In this document: in pieces, positions 25,966 to 33,122 of the stretch | How the letters are laid out: each line of letters opens with the position of its first letter | Position numbering within the stretch: position 1 is the first letter of the stretch | Assembly (NCBI GenBank): GCA_025964575.1 | Contig: JAOPYO010000443.1 | Span: 1-37,421, forward strand | DNA: 37,421 nucleotides | Reading direction: 5' to 3' | Origin: Actinomycetes bacterium | GTDB taxonomy: Bacteria; Actinomycetota; Actinomycetes; Streptosporangiales; Streptosporangiaceae | The notes under the pieces: model-generated | The model's input: the letters and a program-made list of their open reading frames with translations, nothing else | Told to the model about the DNA's origin: nothing | Databases searched by the model: none | Translations under genes and position numbers: made by a program

Positions 25966-27156
25966 CTAAGTCTGCCGCTCGGACCATTCGGTGAGGCCCC
26001 GCTCGGTGAGGAAGGCGTCGAAGGCGATCTCCGTGGCGCCGATGAGGGGACCGTCGGCCCCGAGCACGGCCGGACACAGTGGTGGGGGCGCTGATCGCCG
26101 GAAGGACATCAACCCGGAGATGTACGCGCTGGTGAGCGCCTCCCCCGCGGCCTCCCGAAGAGGACCGGCGAAGCCACCGAGGCTCACCATGTCGGGATCG
26201 AGCGCGTTGACCAGACCGGCAAGGCCCCTTCCGAAGGCGAGGGCACATCGTTCGACCGCTTCCGCGGCGGCCGGATCGCCAGCGGCCTCGGCCAGGGTGG
26301 CGGCGGCGTAGCTCCACGGGTCGGTGGGCGGAGGATCGCCCCGGTGCCGGGCCATGGCACGTCCGTCGACCTCCAGGTCCCAGCAGCCGCGGGCGCCGCA
26401 CGGGCAGGCCAGGCCGGGATCGCCGAAGGGGAGGTGCCCGAACTCCCCGCCCGCTCCGGTGGCCCCGGTGACGGGTCTGCCGTGGTCGACCAGGACTCCG
26501 CCCAGCCCGACCTCGATGGTCAGGTACAGCACGGTCCGGGCCGTGCTCGCGGTGCCGCGGCGCGCCTCCGCGACTCCGGCGAGGCTGGCGTCGTTGCCTA
26601 TCAGCAGAGGTAGCGGTCCGCCGTGGCCGTTCTGCAGGTCACCGAGATCGACCTCGTGCCAGCCCAGCGTGCTGGCCTGCACGAGCCGGTTGTCCTGCAC
26701 GGCGCCGGCGACCGCGATGGAGATGGCGCACAGCCGGGGACCGTAGGCACGCCTGACCTCGTCCAGGGCCGTACGCAGCGCCGCGATCAGTGCGGCGGGG
26801 TTGTCGCCCGGGCGGCGGCCCCGCGAGAGCGGGACGAGATCGCCTTCCAGGTCCGCGGCTGCGACCTCCCAGTCCTCGTGCCGGATGTCGACGACGGCGA
26901 CCAACGGCCCCTGGTGACCAGCGCGCAGGGTCGTGGTGGGCCGGCCGCGTCCGGTGGGTGGCGCGGGACGTTCGTCGAGCAGGCTCAGGTCGCGCAGCCG
27001 GGCGGTGATCTCGGCGGCCGAGCCGCTGCTGAGCCCGAGGTCCTGGGCGGCGGCCGCCCGGGTGATGCCCGGTTGCCTGCTGACCAGCCGCAGCAGGTCG
27101 AGCGCGCCCTGCCAGCGTGCGGCCTCCGCACGGCCGACCACGGTACGGACTGGCAC
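25966..27156 (-). CDS. ROK-family transcriptional regulator
   Basis: A 396-residue regulator with winged helix at about 15-70 (ALDLLRLVSRQPGITRAAAA, then LGLSSGSAAEITARLRDLSL). The ROK domain shows SIAVAGAVQDNRLVQ, LLIGNDASLAGVAEARRG and GAGGEFGHLPFG, with the Cys motif CPCGARGCWD, where Asp replaces the more usual Glu. The DxGGT kinase loop is not conserved, as expected in a regulator. The GTG at 27156 is preferred because AAGGGGG is just upstream; the frame runs on to 27249. It is divergent from an MFS permease gene with 58 bases between the starts, so that permease is its likely target. Effector unknown. Confidence 0.87.
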   Translation of the reverse strand: MPVRTVVGRAEAARWQGALDLLRLVSRQPGITRAAAAQDLGLSSGSAAEITARLRDLSLLDERPAPPTGRGRPTTTLRAGHQGPLVAVVDIRHEDWEVAAADLEGDLVPLSRGRRPGDNPAALIAALRTALDEVRRAYGPRLCAISIAVAGAVQDNRLVQASTLGWHEVDLGDLQNGHGGPLPLLIGNDASLAGVAEARRGTASTARTVLYLTIEVGLGGVLVDHGRPVTGATGAGGEFGHLPFGDPGLACPCGARGCWDLEVDGRAMARHRGDPPPTDPWSYAAATLAEAAGDPAAAEAVERCALAFGRGLAGLVNALDPDMVSLGGFAGPLREAAGEALTSAYISGLMSFRRSAPPPLCPAVLGADGPLIGATEIAFDAFLTERGLTEWSERQT

Positions 27157-27172
27157 AAAGGCCCCCTTCTCT

Positions 27173-27197
27173 ATTATCCTCGCCACGCGAGTATATT
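27173..27197. promoter_or_regulatory. Compact divergent control region of ROK and MFS genes
   Basis: CTCG-N5-CGAG (27179-27191) sits between GATAAT on the minus strand (27173-27178) and TATATT on the plus strand (27192-27197), both -10-like. The plus-strand box is very close to the MFS ribosome site, so its role is uncertain. One regulator bound here could control both genes. Confidence 0.35.
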
Positions 27198-27214
27198 TCG
27201 GGAGAGGCGTCGTT

Positions 27215-28366
27215 GTGGAACTTTCGGCCGACATGGCCCCGGCCGGCAACAGTCCGCAGGCGGTCTCCGCCGGGCCGAGAGAGGATGATCTCTCCGTCGG
27301 GATCGGCCTGGCCTCCCTCGGCTTCCTGCTGGCGGGCCTCGGTCCCGCCGTGGTGCTGCTCGCCGCCGAGCTTCACCAGCCTCGCGAGCACCTGGTCTTG
27401 CTGTCGTCGGCTTTCGGTGCCGGCCTGCTGCTCGTCGCCGTGATCGGGCCGATGGTCATGCGGGCCGGCGCCGGCCGGGTCCTGCGGGTCGCCGCGATCG
27501 CCGTCGCCCTCGGTACGGTCGCGATGGCGACCACCCGACTGCTGCCCGCGGTCAGTGCCGGGGCGTTGCTCGTCGGTCTCGGCGGCGCCCTGATGGTCCT
27601 GGTCACTCCGGTCCTCATCCAGGGGCGCGCGGCGGCGGCCCGGCTCACCCGGGTCAACGCGATCGCCAGCGCCACCGGCATCTGCGCACCCGTGGCCATC
27701 GGCACCCTGGAGCACCTGGGCGTCCATGGGCGGTTCGCCCTGCTCGCGCCCCTGCCGGCTCTCCTCGTCCTCGCGATCCGGCGGCCCGTCCCCTCACCCG
27801 GCGGCCGACCGTCGCACACGGCCCGCACGCCGCTCCCTGCTGCCGGCCGCGCCGTCGCCGGGTGGGTGCGGATCGTCCTCGCGGTCTCCTGCGAATTCTG
27901 CTTCGTCATCTGGGGGGTGGCCCGGATTCAGGACACCGGCGCGTCCACCGCCTCCGCAGCCGCCCTGAGCTCGGCGTTTCCCATCGGCATGGCCATCGGC
28001 CGGCTGGCCGGGGTCAGACTGGCCGGTCGGTCCGGGGCGGTCCTGGCCGGCTGCCTGACCGCCGCGGCGGGCACCGGCCTCGTCTACGCGAGCCAGAGCC
28101 CCTGGCCCGTGACCATAGGCCTGGCGATCGCCGGACTAGGGACAGCCGTGCTGTACCCGGTCACGCTGGCCCAGTTCGTCGGCACACCGGGTCTGGCACC
28201 ACGGCACTCCGCCTCCCTGGGCGCGCTCGCCTCCGGGGCGGCCGTCCTGGCCGCACCCGGTCTGCTCGCGGCCCTCGACGGCTTCCTCAGCCTCCGCGTC
28301 GCATTCCTGCTGCCGATTCCGGTGCTCGTCGCACTGCTGATCCTGACCCCCCGGAGCCGCACATGA
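27215..28366 (+). CDS. MFS transporter
   Basis: A 383-residue membrane protein with about 11-12 hydrophobic segments, fitting the major facilitator superfamily; GLASLGFLLAGLGPAVVLLA opens the first helix pair, and the second half begins near VRIVLAVSCEFCFVIWGVAR. RLAGVRLAGRSGAVLAGCL resembles the inter-helix loop motif of the family. It is shorter than most sugar MFS carriers, and the substrate is unclear. The GTG at 27215 has GGAGAGG 7 bases upstream; ATG at 27233 is an alternative. It is divergent from a ROK regulator and convergent with a PfkB kinase, so a sugar or sugar-derived substrate is a fair guess. Confidence 0.82.
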   Translation: MELSADMAPAGNSPQAVSAGPREDDLSVGIGLASLGFLLAGLGPAVVLLAAELHQPREHLVLLSSAFGAGLLLVAVIGPMVMRAGAGRVLRVAAIAVALGTVAMATTRLLPAVSAGALLVGLGGALMVLVTPVLIQGRAAAARLTRVNAIASATGICAPVAIGTLEHLGVHGRFALLAPLPALLVLAIRRPVPSPGGRPSHTARTPLPAAGRAVAGWVRIVLAVSCEFCFVIWGVARIQDTGASTASAAALSSAFPIGMAIGRLAGVRLAGRSGAVLAGCLTAAAGTGLVYASQSPWPVTIGLAIAGLGTAVLYPVTLAQFVGTPGLAPRHSASLGALASGAAVLAAPGLLAALDGFLSLRVAFLLPIPVLVALLILTPRSRT

Positions 28367-28393
28367 TCGCTTCCCGCCCAACCGGACGACGGG

Positions 28394-29284
28394 TCACGCC
28401 GCCGTGGCGATGAGTTGCCCCGCGGTGATGAGTGCCTGGTGGGTGCCGGCGGCTCCGCAGGCGTAGACCCCGGCCACGGCGCCGTACCGTACGCACTCCG
28501 CGATCGGACGCTCGGCCAGCCAGCCGTACAGGAACCCGGAGACGAACGCGTCGCCCGCGCCGTTGCTGTCCACCACGGGTCCGCGCGCCGGTGGAAAGCT
28601 GCGGATCTCGCCGTCGACCCGGGTCAGCACATGACCGCCACGCTCACCCGCGGTCGCCACCACCACCTGCGCCCGACCGTGCTCGAGGATGTCCCGCATC
28701 GCGGCATGCACCCGTCCCTCCAGTGCCGAGGCACTGAGGAAGACCAGGTCGGAGCCGTATGCGAAGTCGCGCTGGTGGTCGTTCTCCCCGTCCCAGTCAT
28801 GCAGGTCGGTGGAGACCGAGATGCCGTGCCGGTGCACCTCGGGGTAGAGGTGCCGGGCGTAGTCCATGATCGACATGTGTACGTGGCGGGAGGCGGCCAG
28901 GAACGGGCGTACGAAATCGGCGGACATCCGCTGCCCGGGGAACTCTCGTCCGTCGTAGAACGACATCCGCCGTCCCCTGTCGTCGACGAGATTGACCGCC
29001 CGGCGGGTGCCCACCGGGTTGAGCAGCCAGGACCCGTCCACGCCGGCCGCCTCCAGGCGCTTCCGGACCAGCTCGCCCAGCTCGTCGTCGCCGAGATAGT
29101 CGGCCATCTTCACGCGTAGCCCCAGGGCCCGGGAGCCCAGCGCGACCCCGTTGCCGGTGTGTGCCACGTACTCCTGGATCGGCGGAACGTGCACCGAGTC
29201 AGCGAAGGGCACGGGCAGGTCGGGGACCCGCACGATGGTGTCCACACCGGCTCCGCCGATCACCAGTACGTCATGGTCGGTCAT
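28394..29284 (-). CDS. PfkB-family carbohydrate kinase
   Basis: A 296-residue ribokinase-fold kinase. VLVIGGAGVDTIVRVPDLP opens the fold, TGNGVALGSRALGLRVKMAD follows the substrate-binding Gly pair, and the C-terminal PfkB signature DSNGAGDAFVSGFLYGW contains the catalytic Asp and the anion hole (GAGD). The enzyme should phosphorylate a sugar or nucleoside with ATP in the cytoplasm; the acceptor cannot be told from sequence. The ATG at 29284 has AGGAG 6 bases upstream, better placed than the TTG three bases earlier. It lies 27 bases from the convergent MFS gene and about 550 bases from the maltose-type operon that runs the other way. Confidence 0.9.
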   Translation of the reverse strand: MTDHDVLVIGGAGVDTIVRVPDLPVPFADSVHVPPIQEYVAHTGNGVALGSRALGLRVKMADYLGDDELGELVRKRLEAAGVDGSWLLNPVGTRRAVNLVDDRGRRMSFYDGREFPGQRMSADFVRPFLAASRHVHMSIMDYARHLYPEVHRHGISVSTDLHDWDGENDHQRDFAYGSDLVFLSASALEGRVHAAMRDILEHGRAQVVVATAGERGGHVLTRVDGEIRSFPPARGPVVDSNGAGDAFVSGFLYGWLAERPIAECVRYGAVAGVYACGAAGTHQALITAGQLIATAA

Positions 29285-29380
29285 CAAGCGCTCCTAGCGA
29301 TTCGGGCACCGTGCGCCCCTGGTAGATCCGGTTCTTCTACACCTCCGGCACGAGTCAACCACTGCACCTCGACCGAGGCC

Positions 29381-29476
29381 ATGCCCGCCCACACGCTCAT
29401 CGCCGAGATCATCGAGGGACTGCGGTTCTCCTGGGGGCGCCCCCACAGCCTCAGGACGGCCCACGCGGCTTCCTGA
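29381..29476 (+). pseudogene. Possible remnant of a membrane transporter gene
   Basis: The short frame reads MPAHTLIAEIIEGLRFSWGR followed by PHSLRTAHAAS and a stop. The AEI-EGLRF-W--P-LR pattern resembles the cytoplasmic loop between the halves of DHA3-type MFS exporters. No flanking sequence continues the family in any frame I could read, so this would be a decayed fragment. It could equally be chance. The rest of 29285-29565 shows no gene. Confidence 0.2.
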
Positions 29477-29544
29477 CCACGATCGGCGGCCGGTGGGTCC
29501 TGCGCCGCCTTCAAAGACACCGTAGATTTCGGCACGATTACCGT

Positions 29545-29641
29545 TGTGTTACACAGCATCAGGGCTTCTGCAAGCCACCGCAAGACGTCCGAGGCGTGTT
29601 CCTGGGCCCCCCGCAGTGCTGTAACCGGCCCAAATTGGGCC
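29545..29641. promoter_or_regulatory. Upstream palindromes and auxiliary site of the maltose-type operon
   Basis: In the gene-free stretch before the operon: the palindrome TGTGT-T-ACACA (29545-29555); the 11-mer TTCTGCAAGCC (29566-29576), repeated exactly in the main operator at 29711-29721; and GGCCCAA-A-TTGGGCC (29627-29641). The repeated 11-mer, 145 bases upstream, could be an auxiliary operator. Confidence 0.4.
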
Positions 29642-29698
29642 TTGTGCATTTGCTGACAGGGTGCTGTGGTCGCCCGAGACGGCTGCTTTATAACGAAA

Positions 29699-29751
29699 CT
29701 TGCAGCATCTTTCTGCAAGCCGTTTACACGTTTGCAATCCGTTGCTAATGT
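29699..29751 (+). promoter_or_regulatory. Promoter and operator of the maltose-type operon
   Basis: TTTACA (29723-29728) and TAATGT (29746-29751) are 17 bases apart. Immediately upstream, CTTGCAG (29699-29705) and CTGCAAG (29713-29719) form an inverted repeat with a 7-base spacer. CTTGCAG-type half-sites are typical of MalR-controlled promoters in actinomycetes (established to my recollection), and a LacI gene closes this operon. Confidence 0.65.
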
Positions 29752-29830
29752 CCCGGCCAAGTCACCCCACGTCAGGACAAATGGGGACAGCCCTGGGGTC
29801 GTGGACGATCCCTGATCTAGGAGGAACGCT

Positions 29831-31129
29831 ATGCGGCGCATCCCCATGGCCGGTCTGGCCGCCGGCCTTGCGCTCGCGCTCGCCGCTTGCGGCGGCGGCG
29901 GCAGTGGCAGCAAGACAACGGCCCAGCCGAAGAGCGGTGAGCTCAGCGGTCGCGGACCGATCACCTTCGTGACGGGCAAGGATCTGTCCGGCAACGTGCA
30001 GAAGCAGGTCGACACCTGGAACAGCCAGCACCCGACCGAGCAAGCCCGGATCATCGAACTGCCCGAGGACGCCGACTCGCAGCGCCAGCAGATGGTCCAG
30101 AACGCGCAGACCAAATCGGACGCCTACACCATTCTCAACCTGGACGTGGTCTGGACCGACGAGTTCGCGGCCAACCGCTGGGTCGCCGAGATCCCCAAGA
30201 GCCAGATCGACCTGTCGAAGTTCCTGGCCCCGACCGTCTCGACCGGCCAATACCGCGACAAGCTCTATGCCGTCCCCTCGGCCTCCGACGGCGGCCTCCT
30301 CTACTACCGCAAGGATCTGCTGGACAAGGTCGGTATCAAGGCGGCCCCCAAGACCTGGGCCGAGATGTTCGCCGCCTGCGACAAGCTCAAGGCGGTCCCC
30401 GAGGCCAAGGGCGCCGGGTGCTACGCCGGGCAGTTCGACAAGTACGAGGGCCTCACCGTCAACGCCTCCGAGGCCATCGGCGGCGCGGGCGGCTCCGTGG
30501 TGGACGCCAGCGGCAAGCCGACCGTGAACACCCCGCAGGCCAAACAGGGTCTGGACTTCCTCGCCAACGGCTTCAAGAAGGGCTACATCCCCAAAGAGGC
30601 CCTCACCTACAAAGAAGAGGAAGGCCGCCGGGCCTTCCAGGCCGGCAAGCTGATCTTCCAGCGCCAGTGGCCGTACCAGTACGCCCTCGCCGAGAAGACC
30701 GACGGCTCCTCCAAGGTCGCGGGCAAGTTCGCGGTCGCCCCGCTGCCCGGCCTGACCGGCCCCGGCGCGTCCACCCTCGGCGGTCACGACCTGGCGATCT
30801 CGGCGTTCGCGAAGAACCAGGCCACGGCGCTCGACTTCATCAAATACATCACCGGTGAGGAGGCCCAGAAGGCCAACCTCCTGGCGACCTCGCAGGCACC
30901 CACGGTGGCGTCGCTGTACGACGACCCCGCGCTGGTGAAGAAATTCCCGTACCTGCCGACTCTGAAGGCGTCCATCCTCAACGCCAAGGCCCGGCCCCTG
31001 GTGGTCAAGTACAACGACGTGACCACCGCCATCCAGGAGGCCGCCTACTCGGTCATCACCGGAAAGCAGACCTCGGACCAGGCACTGACCGAGCTGCAGA
31101 CCAAGCTCGGAACGCTGATCCAGCCGTAA
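29831..31129 (+). CDS. Maltose-type ABC transporter substrate-binding lipoprotein
   Basis: A 432-residue sugar-binding protein. MRRIPMAGLAAGLALALAAC is a lipoprotein signal with the modified Cys at residue 20, followed by a Gly/Ser linker. The mature domain (ITFVTGKDLSGNVQKQVDTW, then IIELPEDADSQRQQMVQNAQ and FQRQWPYQYALAEK) belongs to the CUT1 binding proteins near trehalose/maltose-binding lipoproteins. The ligand is judged from the operon, which carries an alpha-glucosidase and a LacI regulator: maltose, trehalose or maltodextrins. The ATG has AGGAGG at good spacing and a clear promoter 80 bases upstream. A hairpin separates it from the permease genes, as in the glucose-type operon. No ATPase gene is nearby. 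Confidence 0.88.
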   Translation: MRRIPMAGLAAGLALALAACGGGGSGSKTTAQPKSGELSGRGPITFVTGKDLSGNVQKQVDTWNSQHPTEQARIIELPEDADSQRQQMVQNAQTKSDAYTILNLDVVWTDEFAANRWVAEIPKSQIDLSKFLAPTVSTGQYRDKLYAVPSASDGGLLYYRKDLLDKVGIKAAPKTWAEMFAACDKLKAVPEAKGAGCYAGQFDKYEGLTVNASEAIGGAGGSVVDASGKPTVNTPQAKQGLDFLANGFKKGYIPKEALTYKEEEGRRAFQAGKLIFQRQWPYQYALAEKTDGSSKVAGKFAVAPLPGLTGPGASTLGGHDLAISAFAKNQATALDFIKYITGEEAQKANLLATSQAPTVASLYDDPALVKKFPYLPTLKASILNAKARPLVVKYNDVTTAIQEAAYSVITGKQTSDQALTELQTKLGTLIQP

Positions 31130-31144
31130 CCGAAGCCGGACCGC

Positions 31145-31180
31145 ACCGTGGTGGGGCGTCGGACAACGCCCCGCCACGGT
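31145..31180. repeat. Hairpin between binding-protein and permease genes
   Basis: A 15-bp stem with one G-U pair (31145-31159 with 31166-31180) and a 6-base loop. It starts 15 bases after the lipoprotein stop and ends 18 bases before the permease start. No U-tract follows. It probably sets the ratio of binding protein to permease, as at 6176-6220. Confidence 0.75.
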
Positions 31181-31198
31181 CTTCGAGGAAGCGACCGT

Positions 31199-32212
31199 AT
31201 GGCGACCACCATCAAGAAGCCCTCCGGCGCCTCGCCGGACACCGGCGAGCGCCGTGAAAAGCGGCGTGACGTCCAGGGCACGGGCCGGCTCACCGCCGTC
31301 CTGCTCTCCCCCGTCTTTCTGGTCCTCGCCCTCGTCGTGGGCTATCCCGTGCTGGCGGCCTTCCGGGAGTCGCTGTATCAGCACAAGGAGGGTCTCGACT
31401 CCAGCGGATTCGTCGTCAGTGGCGACACGTTCTCCGGCCTGGACAACTACACCGCCATCTTCAGCGGTGACAACGCGCACGTCTTCTGGAACGCGTTCTG
31501 GAACACGACGTTCTTCACGGTCGCCCAGGTGGGCATCGAGACCGTGCTCGGCGTCGCGATGGCCCTCATCATGCAGCGCGCGTTCCGCGGCAAGGGCCTG
31601 ATCCGGGCGAGCGTCCTGGTCCCCTGGGCGATCCCGACCGCGGTGTCCGGGCTGCTGTGGCGCTGGGTCTTCCAGGCCGACGGCATCGCCAACTCGGTCA
31701 TCGGGCAGAAGGTGCTCTGGACGACCGAGGGCTTCCACGCCAAGGTCGCCGTGATCATCGCCGACACCTGGAAGACCGCCCCGTTCATCGGGCTGCTCGT
31801 GCTCGCGGGGCTGCAGATGATCCCGCGGGAGGTGTACGAAGCGGCCAAGGTCGACGGCGCGAGCGCCCTGCAGCAGTTCCGGAGCATCACCCTTCCCCTG
31901 GTCAAGCCTGCCCTGATGGTCGCCGTGCTGTTCCGGCTGCTGGACACGCTCCGGATGTTCGACCTGCCGTTCATCCTCATCGGCGCGCACAAGGAGTCGG
32001 TGGAGACCCTCTCGATGCTCGCCCTGTACGAGGCCTCCAACCTCCGTTATGGGCTGGGGGCGGCCTACGCGACCGTCCTGTTCCTCTACATCGCGGTCAT
32101 CGCCTATGTGTTCGTCAAGCTGCTCGGCGCCGACATCATCGGGCAGGCCCGGGAGACCCGGAAAGCCGACGCCAAGAAGCCCCTGCTGCGCCGGATGAAG
32201 GTGAGCTCATGA
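31199..32212 (+). CDS. Maltose-type ABC transporter permease, MalF-like
   Basis: A 337-residue membrane subunit with a charged, Lys/Arg-rich N-terminal tail (about 35 residues) and about six membrane spans. REVYEAAKVDGASALQQFRS (about 217-236) is the EAA loop that docks to the ATPase. ALVVGYPVLAAFRESLYQHK is the first span and following periplasmic segment typical of MalF/UgpA. The ATG at 31199 has AGGAAG 7 bases upstream; the frame is open further back to 31148 but overlaps the intercistronic hairpin. Its stop overlaps the next start by 4 bases (ATGA). It partners the next permease for uptake of alpha-glucosides. Confidence 0.93.
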   Translation: MATTIKKPSGASPDTGERREKRRDVQGTGRLTAVLLSPVFLVLALVVGYPVLAAFRESLYQHKEGLDSSGFVVSGDTFSGLDNYTAIFSGDNAHVFWNAFWNTTFFTVAQVGIETVLGVAMALIMQRAFRGKGLIRASVLVPWAIPTAVSGLLWRWVFQADGIANSVIGQKVLWTTEGFHAKVAVIIADTWKTAPFIGLLVLAGLQMIPREVYEAAKVDGASALQQFRSITLPLVKPALMVAVLFRLLDTLRMFDLPFILIGAHKESVETLSMLALYEASNLRYGLGAAYATVLFLYIAVIAYVFVKLLGADIIGQARETRKADAKKPLLRRMKVSS

Positions 32213-33072
32213 CGACTCTCTCGGCCCCCTCCCCCACGGCGACCTGGGCCGGCCGGATCCGGCGGGCGCTGCCCTACCTCGGCGTCGTCCTCGTGGTGGG
32301 CTACTGCCTGGCGCCGTTCTACTGGATGATCGTGTCGGCGTTCCGGCGCCCCGCGGACCAGTTCGACAACTCCGCGCTACCCGTGCACTGGTCGATCAAG
32401 AACTTCTCGGCGGTGTTCCAGTCCGACAACGGGTTCGGCCGGTCCCTGCTCAACAGCCTGGTCGTGGCCGGTACGACGACCGCACTGGCCCTGCTGATCG
32501 CCATCTTCGCCGCCTACGCCCTGGCCCGGCTGGACTTCCGGTTCAAGAACGCCACCCTCGCGCTCATCATCGCGACCTCGATGTTTCCTGGAATCTCCCA
32601 GGTTGTACCGCTGTTGAAGCTGTTCACCGACATCCACTGGATCAACACCTACCAGGCGATGATCGTGCCCAGCATGGGGTTCGCACTACCGCTGGCCATC
32701 TGGAACCTGACCGTTTTCTTCCGGCAACTACCTTTTGAGTTGGAGCAGGCTGCAATGGTGGACGGCTGCACCCGCGGCGCGGCCTTCCGCAAGATCATCA
32801 TTCCGCTGGCCGCGCCCGGCGTCTTCACCACCGCGATCATCACGTTTATCGCGGCGTGGAACGAGTTCCTCATCGCGCAGACCATTGTGAACAAGAAGGA
32901 GATGACCACCGCGACCGTGGCCATCTCCAAGTTCACCGGCCAGCACGGCTTCGACCAGCCCTTCGGCACCCAGATGGCCGCCGGGGTCATCGTCACCGTA
33001 CCGCTGGTGATCGTGGTCCTCATCTTCCAGCGACGCATCATCGCCGGCCTCACGGCCGGGGGCGTTAAGTAA
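32209..33072 (+). CDS. Maltose-type ABC transporter permease, MalG-like
   Basis: A 287-residue inner-membrane subunit with about six spans. VLVVGYCLAPFYWMIVSAFR is the first span, and FELEQAAMVDGCTRGAAFRK is the EAA loop, with Gln in place of the usual Glu at the first position. FIAAWNEFLIAQTIVNKKEM is typical of MalG-like proteins. It starts in a 4-base overlap with the MalF-like gene. The next gene, the alpha-glucosidase, follows after 50 bases, so the operon joins uptake and hydrolysis. Confidence 0.93.
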   Translation: MTTLSAPSPTATWAGRIRRALPYLGVVLVVGYCLAPFYWMIVSAFRRPADQFDNSALPVHWSIKNFSAVFQSDNGFGRSLLNSLVVAGTTTALALLIAIFAAYALARLDFRFKNATLALIIATSMFPGISQVVPLLKLFTDIHWINTYQAMIVPSMGFALPLAIWNLTVFFRQLPFELEQAAMVDGCTRGAAFRKIIIPLAAPGVFTTAIITFIAAWNEFLIAQTIVNKKEMTTATVAISKFTGQHGFDQPFGTQMAAGVIVTVPLVIVVLIFQRRIIAGLTAGGVK

Positions 33073-33122
33073 CTCTTGCCGTTCCGTGCCGGCTGCCCGG
33101 CACCATCCCTCGGGGGACTCTC

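Noticed and set aside
29284-30114. 276-residue minus-strand ORF across the pre-operon gap
   Set aside because: It runs through the maltose promoter, operator and lipoprotein signal peptide; composition is not coding-like.
29762-31990. 742-residue minus-strand ORF opposite the maltose-type binding protein and permease genes
   Set aside because: Shadow of two well-supported genes; it crosses their boundaries and the operon hairpin.
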